Below, piece by piece: positions 28,894 through 37,969 of a stretch of 64,000 nt of DNA. Made by a program: the position numbers and the translations under genes. The first letter of the stretch is position 1; each line of letters starts with the position of its first letter. The stretch lies in the NCBI RefSeq assembly GCF_020535405.1, contig NZ_CP085036.1, positions 186,001 to 250,000 on the forward strand, given 5' to 3'. Under the pieces are notes generated by a model. It did not search any database, was not told the DNA's origin, and saw nothing but the letters and a program-made list of their open reading frames with translations. Origin of the DNA: Antiquaquibacter oligotrophicus (GTDB lineage Bacteria; Actinomycetota; Actinomycetes; Actinomycetales; Microbacteriaceae).

Positions 28894-30243
28894 ATGACGG
28901 ACCCCACAGTCGACTCGTCGTCCAGCGACCGACGTCACGTGTTCGACGGGCTCGCACCCACGGTCGACTACACCCACGTAGCCCGCGCCGGTCTCACCCT
29001 CAATCCCCGCCATACCGTCCCTGTTCTGCTCGTCGGATCCCTCGCGGCGATGAGCCTGAACCTCACGGGGCAGCTCGACCCTGCTGACCTCCCCCGCGAC
29101 TCAGCGCGCGGCGACCGTCCCACTCAGGGCGCGCCGGGCGTGCGCACACCCCTCGGCTTCACTACGGCAGCGGCGCCGGCAACGGAAGAGCCCGCTAGCG
29201 CCGAACCCGACGTCGCCGCGATGCCAGCCCCCTCGACCTACACGGTGGCCCCGGGCGACACGGTGAGCGACATTGCAGTCCGCTACGGCTTGGCCACGGC
29301 ATCCGTGCTTGCGCTCAACGGGCTCAGCTGGTCCTCCCTCATCTTTCCCGGGCAGGTACTCAAACTCTCCTCCGGGTCCACACCCGTCGTGGAGGTCGTC
29401 AAAGAAACCACCGCTCCGTCCCGGTACACGATCGTGACCGGGGACACGATCAGCGGAATCGCCGAGCGACACGGCGTCCCGGCCGCGTCGATCCTCAGCG
29501 CCAATGGCCTCTCGGCGACAAGCATCATCTACCCGGGCCAGACCCTCGCGATCCCCGAGGTCGCCCCGGCCCCTTCCGCTCCCGCGCCGTCCTCTCCGGA
29601 GCTGGTCAGTTCGCCTGAACTGATCAGTTCGCCTGAACTGATCAGTGCTCCGTCCACGCCCAACAGCTACATCGTTGTCGACGGCGACACCCTGTCCGGC
29701 ATCGCCGCACGCCACGGGCTGGGACTGCAGAGCCTCCTGGATGCCAATGGCCTCTCGACGGACAGCGTGATCTTCAGCGGGGACATCCTGAACCTTCCGG
29801 GGGCGGCAGCGGTCACGACCGCATCCTCGCCGAGCGCGCTCGACTCAGAGATGCGCACAAACGCGGCGACGATCATCCGCGTGGGTCGCGACCTCGGCGT
29901 GCCGGACTACGGCATCGTTATCGCACTTGCGACGGCGATGCAGGAGTCAACACTCCGCAACCTCGATTGGGGAGACCGGGATTCGGTCGGACTGTTCCAG
30001 CAACGCCCGAGCTCGGGGTGGGGCTCGGTCGACCAGCTCACGACTCCCGAGCACGCTGCGCGACTCTTTTACGGCGGGCCGAACAACCCGAACGCCGGTT
30101 TCACCCGCGGGCTGCTCGATATCCGGGGCTGGGAATCAATGCCCGTCACCGTCGCGGCCCAAGCCGTCCAGATCTCCGCCTACCCCGATGCCTACGCAAA
30201 ATGGGAGTCCGCCGCGCGCTCCTGGCTCGCCGAACTGGGCTAA
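28894..30243 (+). CDS. Secreted LysM protein with transglycosylase-like C-terminus
   Basis: A 449-residue cell-wall protein. After a cytoplasmic start and one hydrophobic segment (about residues 45-62) come three LysM peptidoglycan-binding domains (near 112-155, 168-212 and 250-295, each with a YxVxxGDTxSxIAxRxG-type opening). The C-terminal 130 residues (MQESTLRNLDWGDRDSVGLFQQRPSSGWG) resemble lysozyme-like transglycosylase domains with a candidate catalytic Glu. ATG 28894 has GAGGAC just upstream; an earlier GTG at 28861 is less likely. The linker before LysM3 contains an exact 18-bp duplication. Followed by the PASTA kinase gene after 50 bp. Confidence 0.87.
   Translation: MTDPTVDSSSSDRRHVFDGLAPTVDYTHVARAGLTLNPRHTVPVLLVGSLAAMSLNLTGQLDPADLPRDSARGDRPTQGAPGVRTPLGFTTAAAPATEEPASAEPDVAAMPAPSTYTVAPGDTVSDIAVRYGLATASVLALNGLSWSSLIFPGQVLKLSSGSTPVVEVVKETTAPSRYTIVTGDTISGIAERHGVPAASILSANGLSATSIIYPGQTLAIPEVAPAPSAPAPSSPELVSSPELISSPELISAPSTPNSYIVVDGDTLSGIAARHGLGLQSLLDANGLSTDSVIFSGDILNLPGAAAVTTASSPSALDSEMRTNAATIIRVGRDLGVPDYGIVIALATAMQESTLRNLDWGDRDSVGLFQQRPSSGWGSVDQLTTPEHAARLFYGGPNNPNAGFTRGLLDIRGWESMPVTVAAQAVQISAYPDAYAKWESAARSWLAELG
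29608..29643 (+). repeat. 18-bp tandem duplication in the LysM gene linker
   Basis: AGTTCGCCTGAACTGATC is repeated exactly in tandem, encoding SSPELI twice. A third, synonymous and diverged unit (SSPELV) precedes it. This is a recent in-frame expansion of the Ser/Pro linker between LysM2 and LysM3. Confidence 0.9.
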
Positions 30244-30293
30244 GTGACGTGTCTAGCGGCAGACTCGCAGGCCGCCAACTTTAGACTTGCCCG

Positions 30294-32228
30294 GTGAGCA
30301 CAGCCAGCACCGACCCGATGATCGGCCGTCTGCTCGACGGTAGATATCAGGTCCGCTCACGAATCGCGCGCGGTGGGATGGCGACGGTGTACCTCGCCAC
30401 CGACCTCCGCCTCGAACGACGCGTCGCGATCAAGATCATGCACGGGCACCTCGCCGATGACAGCCAGTTCAAGGAACGCTTCATCCAGGAAGCCCGGTCG
30501 GCCGCGCGTCTGGCACACCCGAATGTCGTGAACGTCTTCGACCAGGGCCAAGACAGCGACATGGCATATCTCGTCATGGAGTACCTGCCCGGGATCACTC
30601 TCAGGGAGTTGCTCCAGGAGCACCGCATCCTGACGACCGAGCAGACCCTGGACATAATGGAGGCGGTCCTCGCCGGACTCGCCGCCGCCCACAAGGCGGG
30701 AATCGTTCACCGGGACCTCAAGCCGGAAAACGTCTTCCTGGCCGACGACGGCCGAATCAAGATCGGCGATTTTGGTCTGGCTCGAGCGGCGACCGCCAAC
30801 ACTGCGACCGGGGCTGCACTCCTCGGCACCATCGCCTACCTGTCGCCCGAGTTGGTCACTCGGGGCATCGCCGACACACGAAGCGACCTCTACGCGGTGG
30901 GCATCATGATGTACGAGATGCTCGTCGGTGAGCAGCCCTTCCGCGGCGAACAGCCGATGCAGATCGCCTACCAGCACGCCAACGGCTCGGTGCCGCCGCC
31001 CAGCGCGCGAAACCCCCGAGTGCCACCGGAACTCGACGAACTGGTGCTGTGGGCCACTCAGCGCGACCCTGAGGACCGGCCGAAGGATGCCCGCGCCCTC
31101 CTCGATCGTCTCTTCGAGACCCACAGCGCACTCATGACGAGCGGCCCTGGCCCGGCAACCCAGCGCACGATGGTGCTCCCGAGCGGAACCCCCGCCGTTC
31201 ACACGACGGCCGAGACCACGATCCTCGGATCTCGTCGACCGCAAACCGAGCCTGTTCCGGAACCGGCCGACGAACTTGCCGAGGTATCGAGCTCACGCCG
31301 CCGTCGCGGCTGGCTGATCCTCGGCGGTGTTGTGCTGCTCGCGGCGATCGCGGCGACCGTGGGGTGGTATTTCGGCGCGGGGCCGGGTTCTCGCATCACC
31401 GTGCCGGAATCGATCGCGGGAATGTCGCCAGAACAGGCGACCGAGACTCTCACCGAGCTCGGCCTCACCGTCAGCCCCGAAAACGGGGAGATCGACTCTC
31501 CCACGATCCCGCAGGGCGCCGTGGCCGAAACCGATCCAGAACTCGGATCGTCGGTTGCCCCTGGCAGCGAGGTTCAGCTGCTCATCTCAACAGGACCGAA
31601 GCCCATCGATCTCCCGGCTCTCGCCGGCATGACCGAAGACGAGGCCATCGCGGCGATCGAAGCAGCGCCGTTTACTCTCGCCGATCCGATCATCCGGCAG
31701 TTCGACGGTGAAGTGCCAACGGGCATCGTCATCGACGCACTCGACGTCAACGGGACCACGCTTCAGGGTGTCCCCCAATACGGCGAGCGACAGGCGATCA
31801 CGCTGGTCGTCTCGCTTGGCGCCCTCCCGGACGTGACCGGAATGTCCACGGATGACGCGCGCGCCGCGATCGAGAGTGCTGGGCTCGTCTTGGGTGCCAT
31901 CAACGAGTCGGAGTTCTCCGACACCGTGCCGCAGGGCGCGGCGATCCGCATTCAAGCCCTCGAGGGGGCCTCGGTGGTGCGCGACGGCGACACCGTCGAC
32001 CTCATCACCTCGAAGGGTGCCGATCTCGTGGAGATCCCCGACATCGAGGGCGAGACGCTTGCTGCGGCGAAGGCCGAACTCGAGGAGGCTGGCTTCACCG
32101 TCGAGGTCCGCACACTGCTCCCCGAAAACGTGTGGGACAACCCCAACGCAAGGTCGGCAGGCACGGACCCCGGCGAGGGAGAGATGGTCAAGCGTGGCTC
32201 GACCATCGTCCTCATCGGTGTGCTCTAG
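30294..32228 (+). CDS. PASTA-type Ser/Thr protein kinase (PknB/PknL-like)
   Basis: A 644-residue receptor kinase. The kinase domain spans about residues 11-275, with the glycine loop near 25-30, catalytic Lys47, HRD at 139-141 and DFG at 159-161. A juxtamembrane region ends in a basic RRRR stretch, then a single membrane segment (about 340-362) and four extracellular PASTA domains that in relatives sense peptidoglycan fragments or lipid II. GTG start at 30294. Likely substrates in the window are the FHA protein and the Rv2175c-like protein (inference). The gene converges on DAHP synthase with 8 bp between. Confidence 0.95.
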   Translation: MSTASTDPMIGRLLDGRYQVRSRIARGGMATVYLATDLRLERRVAIKIMHGHLADDSQFKERFIQEARSAARLAHPNVVNVFDQGQDSDMAYLVMEYLPGITLRELLQEHRILTTEQTLDIMEAVLAGLAAAHKAGIVHRDLKPENVFLADDGRIKIGDFGLARAATANTATGAALLGTIAYLSPELVTRGIADTRSDLYAVGIMMYEMLVGEQPFRGEQPMQIAYQHANGSVPPPSARNPRVPPELDELVLWATQRDPEDRPKDARALLDRLFETHSALMTSGPGPATQRTMVLPSGTPAVHTTAETTILGSRRPQTEPVPEPADELAEVSSSRRRRGWLILGGVVLLAAIAATVGWYFGAGPGSRITVPESIAGMSPEQATETLTELGLTVSPENGEIDSPTIPQGAVAETDPELGSSVAPGSEVQLLISTGPKPIDLPALAGMTEDEAIAAIEAAPFTLADPIIRQFDGEVPTGIVIDALDVNGTTLQGVPQYGERQAITLVVSLGALPDVTGMSTDDARAAIESAGLVLGAINESEFSDTVPQGAAIRIQALEGASVVRDGDTVDLITSKGADLVEIPDIEGETLAAAKAELEEAGFTVEVRTLLPENVWDNPNARSAGTDPGEGEMVKRGSTIVLIGVL

Positions 32229-32236
32229 GCACTCGC

Positions 32237-33607
32237 TCAGAACGCGGTCAGTTCCTCCGCCACGAGGAACGCGAGTTCGAGCGACTGCATGTGGTTCAGT
32301 CGCGGATCGCACAAGGACTCGTACCGCGTCGCCAGCGTCTCCTCGTCGATCTGCTCGGAACCTCCGAGGCACTCCGTGACGTCATCGCCCGTGAGCTCGA
32401 CATGGATGCCGCCCGGGTAGGTACCCGCCGCTTTGTGAGCTTCGAAGAATCCCTTGACCTCGTCCACGACATCGTCGAAGCGACGAGTCTTGTAACCGTT
32501 GGGGGTCGTGAGTCCGTTGCCGTGCATGGGGTCGGTCACCCACAGCGGGTTGGCGTCGAAGGACTTGATCGCTTCGAGCAGGGGCGGAAGGGCATCCCGG
32601 ATCTTGCCGGCACCCATTCTCGTGATGAACGTGAGTCGACCGGGCTCGCGGTTGGGATCGAGCTTGTCGATGAGCTTCTCCATGTCGGAGGCGCTCGTGG
32701 TCGGGCCGAGCTTCACGCCGATCGGGTTGCGCAGACGCGAGAAGTAGTCGATGTGGGCGCCGTCGAGGTCGCGAGTGCGCTCCCCGATCCACAGGAAGTG
32801 CGCGCTCGTGTTGTACGGGGTCCCCGTGCGCGAATCGATGCGTGTCATGGGCCGCTCGTAGTCCATGAGGAGTCCCTCGTGGCTCGAGTAGAACTCGACG
32901 CGCTTGAGCTCGTCGAAATCGGCTCCGGCGGCCTCCATGAACTTGATCGCCCGATCGATGTCGTTGGCGACCTTCTCGTAGCGGTGGTTGGCCGGGTTCG
33001 ACGCGAATCCCTTGTTCCAGGAATGCACCTGGCGCAGATCCGCGAAACCGCCCTGCGTGAACGCCCGGACGAGATTGAGCGTCGAGGCAGCCATGTGGTA
33101 GCCCTCGACGAGTCGTGACGGATCGGCCTGACGTGACTCGGGAGTGAAGTCGTACCCGTTGACGATGTCGCCGCGGTATGCGGGCAGGGTAACGTCCCCC
33201 CGCGTTTCGGTGTCGCTCGACCGGGGCTTGGCAAACTGCCCAGCCATTCTCCCCATCTTCACGATGGGCTTCGATGCACCGTAGGTGAGCACCACCGCCA
33301 TCTGAAGGATGGTCTTGACCCGGTCACGAATCTGCTGGGCAGTGGCTCCCGCGAACGTCTCGGCGCAGTCACCGCCCTGAAGGAGGAACGCCTCGCCGCG
33401 AGCTGCGCGCGCAAGTCGGTCCCGCAGGATGTCGACCTCGCCAGCGAACACGAGCGGGGGCATCGTCGCGATCTTGTCGGATGCTGCGCCCACAGCCTCG
33501 GGGTCGGGCCACGCCGGTTGCTGCTTGATGGGCAGGGTCCGCCAATAGTCGAGGCCTGCAACCACGGAGGGATCAGCAAGCACGACGGGTTCGGACGGGT
33601 CTACCAC
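32237..33607 (-). CDS. Class II 3-deoxy-7-phosphoheptulonate synthase
   Basis: A 456-residue plant-type (class II) DAHP synthase, condensing phosphoenolpyruvate and erythrose 4-phosphate at the entry of the shikimate pathway. Seen: LLQGGDCAETFAG near residue 95, RMAGQFAKPRS, GEEL-type segments replaced by SSHEGLLMDYERPMTR, and the late metal-binding DPMHGN. The Rv2178c (aroG) homolog occupies the same neighbourhood in mycobacteria. GTG start. Its regulation cannot be read from the sequence; no leader peptide was evident in the 81 bp upstream. Confidence 0.96.
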   Translation of the reverse strand: MVDPSEPVVLADPSVVAGLDYWRTLPIKQQPAWPDPEAVGAASDKIATMPPLVFAGEVDILRDRLARAARGEAFLLQGGDCAETFAGATAQQIRDRVKTILQMAVVLTYGASKPIVKMGRMAGQFAKPRSSDTETRGDVTLPAYRGDIVNGYDFTPESRQADPSRLVEGYHMAASTLNLVRAFTQGGFADLRQVHSWNKGFASNPANHRYEKVANDIDRAIKFMEAAGADFDELKRVEFYSSHEGLLMDYERPMTRIDSRTGTPYNTSAHFLWIGERTRDLDGAHIDYFSRLRNPIGVKLGPTTSASDMEKLIDKLDPNREPGRLTFITRMGAGKIRDALPPLLEAIKSFDANPLWVTDPMHGNGLTTPNGYKTRRFDDVVDEVKGFFEAHKAAGTYPGGIHVELTGDDVTECLGGSEQIDEETLATRYESLCDPRLNHMQSLELAFLVAEELTAF

Positions 33608-33688
33608 GGCAGGTTCCTTGGGTATCGAGGGGTGGTGGGCGGAAATGCCCCGGAAATCGAGCTTAGTGGCGACGGGGTCGCGGACTCG

Positions 33689-34375
33689 TCAGCGTCGACG
33701 AGGCAGCTTGTCGCGCACAGTCGACGCATACACGTCGACGTACTCCTGACCGCTGATGCGGTCGAGTTCATACATGATCTCGTCGGTGATTGAACGGAGG
33801 ATGAAGCGATCACCCTCGAGTCCTTCGAATCGCGAGAAGTCGAGCGGCTCCCCGAAGACGATGCCGATACGACGCACCTTGGGAAGTTTGCTTCCGATGG
33901 GCATGACCTTCTCGGTGTCGACCATCGCGACAGGCACGACGGGTACGTGCGCCTCGAGGACCATCCGCGCGACGCCAGTGCGGCCGCGGTAGAGGTTCGC
34001 GTCAGGGCTCCGCGTTCCCTCGGGGTAGATGCCGAGGACGTCCCCCTTGGCGAGTACACCGAGTCCGGTGTTGAGGGACGCTTCTGACGCCTTGCCGCCG
34101 GAACGGTCGATGGGCAGCATCCCTGTGCCGAGCAAGAAGTGCTTGATGAGCCAGCCCTTGAAGTCCTTGCCGACGAAATAGTCGCTCTTGGCGAGGAAGT
34201 AGATACGTCGATCCATCACGAGCGGGAGGATCACCGAATCGATGACGGACAGGTGGTTGCTCGCGAGAATGACGGCGCCGGTCTTCGGGATGTTTTCGGC
34301 TCCCGTAACCCAGGGCCGGAAGACCGTCTTGAGAAGAGGACCGGCGACCAGGTTCTTCATGAACCAGTAGAACAT
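33689..34375 (-). CDS. 1-acyl-sn-glycerol-3-phosphate acyltransferase (PlsC family)
   Basis: A 228-residue membrane-associated acyltransferase of phospholipid synthesis. The NHxxxxD catalytic motif is at residues 40-46 (NHLSVID), and YPEGTRSPDANLYRGRTGVARM carries the glycerol-3-phosphate-binding EGTRS. Length fits the family. It lies 81 bp upstream of DAHP synthase and 29 bp downstream of the glucokinase gene on the same strand. Substrate specificity among LPA acyltransferases is not resolved. Confidence 0.93.
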   Translation of the reverse strand: MFYWFMKNLVAGPLLKTVFRPWVTGAENIPKTGAVILASNHLSVIDSVILPLVMDRRIYFLAKSDYFVGKDFKGWLIKHFLLGTGMLPIDRSGGKASEASLNTGLGVLAKGDVLGIYPEGTRSPDANLYRGRTGVARMVLEAHVPVVPVAMVDTEKVMPIGSKLPKVRRIGIVFGEPLDFSRFEGLEGDRFILRSITDEIMYELDRISGQEYVDVYASTVRDKLPRRR

Positions 34376-34404
34376 CGCACTCCCTGCAGCTTGGAAGGTT
34401 CAGT

Positions 34405-35352
34405 CTATCGCGCGGTGGCGTGCAGTCTCGCGAGGTCGGCGGCCCCCACCATTCCCGCGTCGTTCACGAGTTCCGCGATACGGAACTCCGGCTCCGGACG
34501 GTATCCCCGTGCTGGGACGTGCTGACGGAAGGACTCCTTGACCGGGTCCAAAAGGAGGTCGCCCGATACGGAAACACCACCACCGAAGACGAATACGTGC
34601 GGGTCGAGGATGGGGCTGAGGCTCGCGCACGCCTGGCCGAGCCAGTGTCCAAGCTGTTCGAGCGCGTGCAGGGCGCCAGGATCACCAGCGGCGATGAGCT
34701 CACCGACGATCGTCCCCGTCAGTTCGCCGTGCTGGCGACGGGCCTCCGCGAGAGCGAGTCCCACTCCCCCGACGTCGGCGATCTCGCCGGCCATGCGCAG
34801 CAGAGCCCGTCCCGAGCCGTACTGTTCGATGCATCCGCGAGCACCACATCCACAGGGCAGACCCTCCGGTACAACCCGCATGTGGCCGAGTTCGCCAGCC
34901 GCGCCAAACCCGCCACGGAACAGTGAGCCGTGCGACACCACGGCCCCGCCGACCCCCGTGCCGATGGTGAGCATGGTCATGTCACTGAACCCACGCCCGG
35001 CGCCGAAGCGGTACTCCGCCCAACCTGCCGCGTTGGCGTCGTTGTCGATCGTGATCTCTATGCCGAGCCGGGCGGCGAGACGCTCCTTGAGGGGTTCGTT
35101 GCGCCACGCGATGTTAGGCGTGTAATAGACGGTCGACTGCTCGCTGTCAATGAACCCCGGAGCCGCGACGCCAGCCGCGATGATGTCCCGACCGGACGAG
35201 AGGGAAGTCACCATGTCGACGACGGCATCGATCACGGCATCCGATTCGCCAGCGACCGTGGCCACGCGTTCCTCCGCAATGACCGTGCCGGATTCATCTA
35301 CAACCGCCCCAGCGATCTTCGTTCCACCGATGTCGATTCCAATGGCATGCAC
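34405..35352 (-). CDS. ROK family glucokinase
   Basis: A 315-residue sugar kinase. Seen: the N-terminal phosphate-binding AIGIDIGGTKIAGAV, the zinc-binding and ROK signature CGCGARGCIEQYGSG, and the ExGH motif GELGHMRVV that defines glucokinases of this family. GTG start at 35352, just before the ATP-binding motif; a much longer open frame upstream is antisense to fadD and not coding. It diverges from fadD with 96 bp between. Confidence 0.93.
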   Translation of the reverse strand: MHAIGIDIGGTKIAGAVVDESGTVIAEERVATVAGESDAVIDAVVDMVTSLSSGRDIIAAGVAAPGFIDSEQSTVYYTPNIAWRNEPLKERLAARLGIEITIDNDANAAGWAEYRFGAGRGFSDMTMLTIGTGVGGAVVSHGSLFRGGFGAAGELGHMRVVPEGLPCGCGARGCIEQYGSGRALLRMAGEIADVGGVGLALAEARRQHGELTGTIVGELIAAGDPGALHALEQLGHWLGQACASLSPILDPHVFVFGGGVSVSGDLLLDPVKESFRQHVPARGYRPEPEFRIAELVNDAGMVGAADLARLHATAR

Positions 35353-35448
35353 GGATGTCGAGCTTACTGTCCGCGCAACCTCGGGTTTTCTCAGGCAGCG
35401 GTCATTAGACTGGACCGAACAATCCTGACCGGTACCAAAGGAGTTGCC

Positions 35449-37272
35449 GTGAAACAGTTCGATGTTCCCGCCCTCGTCGAGGCCGATCCCGAGGCCAACG
35501 TCACCGACCTGCTCATGGACCGGGTCGCCGCAACACCCGATAGGGCGCTGTTCGCGGTTCCGACCGCCGACGGCGGCTGGAAGGATGTCACGAGCGCCGA
35601 GTTCCTCAGGCAAGTCATCGCCCTCGCCAAGGGCCTCGTGGCCTCCGGCATCCAGCCCGGCGACAAGATCGGGCTCATGGCCAAAACGCGCTACGAGTGG
35701 ACACTCATTGACTTCGCGACCTGGTTCGCCGGTGCCGTGCTCGTCCCCGTATACGAGACGTCGTCCCCGTCGCAGATCCTGTGGAACCTCACGGATTCCG
35801 GTGCGGTGGCGATGATCACCGAGAACGCTGACCACTTCGCTCGATTCGACGAGATCCGTGCCGATGCGCCCGCGATCGTCAACTCCTGGCAGATCGACCT
35901 CGGCGACTTGGACAAACTCGCGGCAGCGGGAACCGAGGTGCCGGACGAGGAGATCGAGCGTCGTCGCTCGCTCGCCAAGGGTTCGGATCTCGCCACACTC
36001 ATCTACACGTCGGGTACGACGGGTCGCCCCAAGGGGTGCGTCATCACGCACTCGAACTTCGTCGAACTCAGCCGGAACGCACGGCGACGCATTCCGGAGG
36101 TCGTGAACCCCGACTCGAGCACGCTCCTGTTCATCACGCTCGCCCACATTTTTGCCCGATTCATCTCCGTGCTTGCAGTCGAGGGTGGCGTGAAGGTTGG
36201 CCACCAGCCCGACACGAAGCTCCTCGTGCCGTCGATGGGGTCGTTCAAGCCGACATTCCTCCTGGCGGTTCCCCGCGTCTTCGAGAAGGTCTACAACTCG
36301 TCGGAGCAGAAGGCGGAGACCGGCGGCAAGGGCAAAATCTTCCGCAAGGCCGCCGATGTTGCCATCGCTCACTCGAAGGCTCTTGATGCGGGTCACGTGC
36401 CCCTCGGGCTAAAAATCCAGTTCGCGATCTTCGATCGCCTGGTGCTGAGCAAGATCCGAGAGGCTCTCGGCGGTCGCGCAGCCTATGCCGTCTCGGGTTC
36501 GGCACCTCTCGGTCTTCGCCTCGGGCATTTCTATCGGAGCCTCGGCCTGACAATCCTCGAGGGCTACGGCCTCACGGAGACCACCGCTCCCGTCTCCGTG
36601 AATGTGCCGTCGCAGTTCAAGATCGGCAAGGTCGGCCCGCCGCTGCCCGGCAACTCCGTTCGCATCGCCGAAGACGGGGAGATCCTCGTCAAGGGTGTGT
36701 GCGTTTTCGCCGGCTACTGGAACAACGATGCCGCGACTCAAGAGGTGTTCGACGACGGCTGGTTCAAAACCGGTGACCTCGGCGAGATCGATGAGGACGG
36801 CTACCTCCAGATCACGGGGCGGAAGAAGGAAATCATCGTCACGGCCGGCGGCAAGAACGTGGCCCCGGCAACTCTGGAGGATCCAATCCGCGCGAACCCG
36901 ATCATCGGCCAGGTTGTTGTCGTCGGTGATCAGAAGCCGTTCATTTCAGCTCTCGTGACGCTGGACGAGGAAATGCTTCCCGTGTGGTTGGCCAACAACA
37001 ACCTGAACGCGGACATGTCCACTGCCGAGGCGGCGAAACATCCTGACGTGCTGGCGGAGATTCAAAGCGCGGTGGATGCTGCGAACGCCAACGTCTCGCG
37101 CGCCGAGTCGATCCGCAAGTTCCACGTACTCGACGCGGACCTGACGGAGGCCAGTGGTCACCTCACGCCGAAGCTCAGCATCAAGCGCAACGTGATCCTC
37201 GTCGATTTCGCCGACGTTATCGAGGGGCTCTACCAGGGCGCTCCGACCGAGGGCGTCTCGGTCTCGCAGTAG
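35449..37272 (+). CDS. Long-chain fatty acid--CoA ligase (FadD15-like)
   Basis: A 607-residue adenylate-forming enzyme activating fatty acids with ATP and CoA. Seen: the AMP-binding P-loop LIYTSGTTGRPKG, GYGLTETTAPVSVN, GWFKTGDLGEIDEDGY and GRKKEIIVTAGGKNVAP with the hinge and catalytic-Lys region following. GTG 35449 follows AAAGGAG. Its place near plsC, glk and DAHP synthase matches mycobacterial fadD15 (Rv2187). It converges with def and shares a large hairpin with it. Confidence 0.93.
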   Translation: MKQFDVPALVEADPEANVTDLLMDRVAATPDRALFAVPTADGGWKDVTSAEFLRQVIALAKGLVASGIQPGDKIGLMAKTRYEWTLIDFATWFAGAVLVPVYETSSPSQILWNLTDSGAVAMITENADHFARFDEIRADAPAIVNSWQIDLGDLDKLAAAGTEVPDEEIERRRSLAKGSDLATLIYTSGTTGRPKGCVITHSNFVELSRNARRRIPEVVNPDSSTLLFITLAHIFARFISVLAVEGGVKVGHQPDTKLLVPSMGSFKPTFLLAVPRVFEKVYNSSEQKAETGGKGKIFRKAADVAIAHSKALDAGHVPLGLKIQFAIFDRLVLSKIREALGGRAAYAVSGSAPLGLRLGHFYRSLGLTILEGYGLTETTAPVSVNVPSQFKIGKVGPPLPGNSVRIAEDGEILVKGVCVFAGYWNNDAATQEVFDDGWFKTGDLGEIDEDGYLQITGRKKEIIVTAGGKNVAPATLEDPIRANPIIGQVVVVGDQKPFISALVTLDEEMLPVWLANNNLNADMSTAEAAKHPDVLAEIQSAVDAANANVSRAESIRKFHVLDADLTEASGHLTPKLSIKRNVILVDFADVIEGLYQGAPTEGVSVSQ

Positions 37273-37279
37273 GTTCGCT

Positions 37280-37318
37280 GATCCGTCAGGCGCTCAATAC
37301 CAGGGTGCCTGACGGATC
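37280..37318. terminator. Bidirectional hairpin between fadD and def
   Basis: A perfect 12-bp stem (GATCCGTCAGGC at 37280-37291 and its complement at 37307-37318) with a 15-nt loop. One arm lies inside the last codons of def and the loop holds its stop codon. It would end both convergent genes; U-tracts are absent. Confidence 0.7.
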
Positions 37319-37785
37319 GCACGCATCGCTTCTCGCTTCGTTTCCGGCTCAAGTCCCTCGATGTAGAGGTGTCCGTTGAGGTGATCCACTTCGTGCTGGA
37401 GCGCCTGCGCCATGAGGCCCTCGCCGGACAACTCGACGGGGTTGCCGTCCAGGTCGATACCGCGGACTCGGGCGAAGGGATACCGCAGGCGAGGAAAGTA
37501 GAACCCGGGCACCGAGAGACAGCCCTCATCGACGAGCTCGGGATCCCCCGAGACCTCTACGATCTCGGGGTTGATGATGTAGCCGACCTCACCGTCGACG
37601 TTATAGCTGAAGGCGCGTAGTCCAACCCCGATCTGGTTGGCGGCGACGCCAGCCCGGCCGGGTATCCGTACCGTGTCGAGAAGATCGGTGACGAGGGCGT
37701 CCGCTCGCTTGTCGCCCGGAACGATGGCGTCGCACACGGACCGTAGCACCGGGTCGCCGAAGAGTCGGATTTCGCGTTCTGCCAC
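37294..37785 (-). CDS. def: Peptide deformylase
   Basis: A 163-residue metalloenzyme removing the formyl group from new proteins. All three motifs are present: GVAANQIGV, EGCLSVPG (metal Cys) and QHEVDHLNG (metal His pair and catalytic Glu). The start ATG opens MAEREIRLFGDPVL, the conserved N-terminus. It is not beside fmt, unlike many bacterial def genes, so a second def elsewhere is possible. The gene ends inside a bidirectional hairpin shared with fadD. Confidence 0.95.
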   Translation of the reverse strand: MAEREIRLFGDPVLRSVCDAIVPGDKRADALVTDLLDTVRIPGRAGVAANQIGVGLRAFSYNVDGEVGYIINPEIVEVSGDPELVDEGCLSVPGFYFPRLRYPFARVRGIDLDGNPVELSGEGLMAQALQHEVDHLNGHLYIEGLEPETKREAMRAIRQAPWY

Positions 37786-37969
37786 GTCAGGCCTCCTGTG
37801 CGCGGGTTGGTTCGATGGTGCCGAGCGGCTCGAGGGTCATCCTGGACACCGGGCCTCTTCCATGCGCACGTGACGAAGTCGTGAAAACGCTGGCAATTGG
37901 CCGAGTGGATTGGGCCCTGGCGGCTCCCTTTTAGGTTTCTTAACAGTAGTGAAGGTATCGTCGTTGTTC

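Noticed and set aside
35353..36396. An extended open frame that would make the glucokinase 663 residues long
   Set aside because: The extra 347 residues are antisense to fadD and unconserved; the ROK ATP-binding motif begins right after GTG 35352.
37786..37969. A riboswitch or small gene in the def-parA gap
   Set aside because: No conserved aptamer pattern, hairpin or credible open frame was seen; it probably only holds the two divergent promoters.
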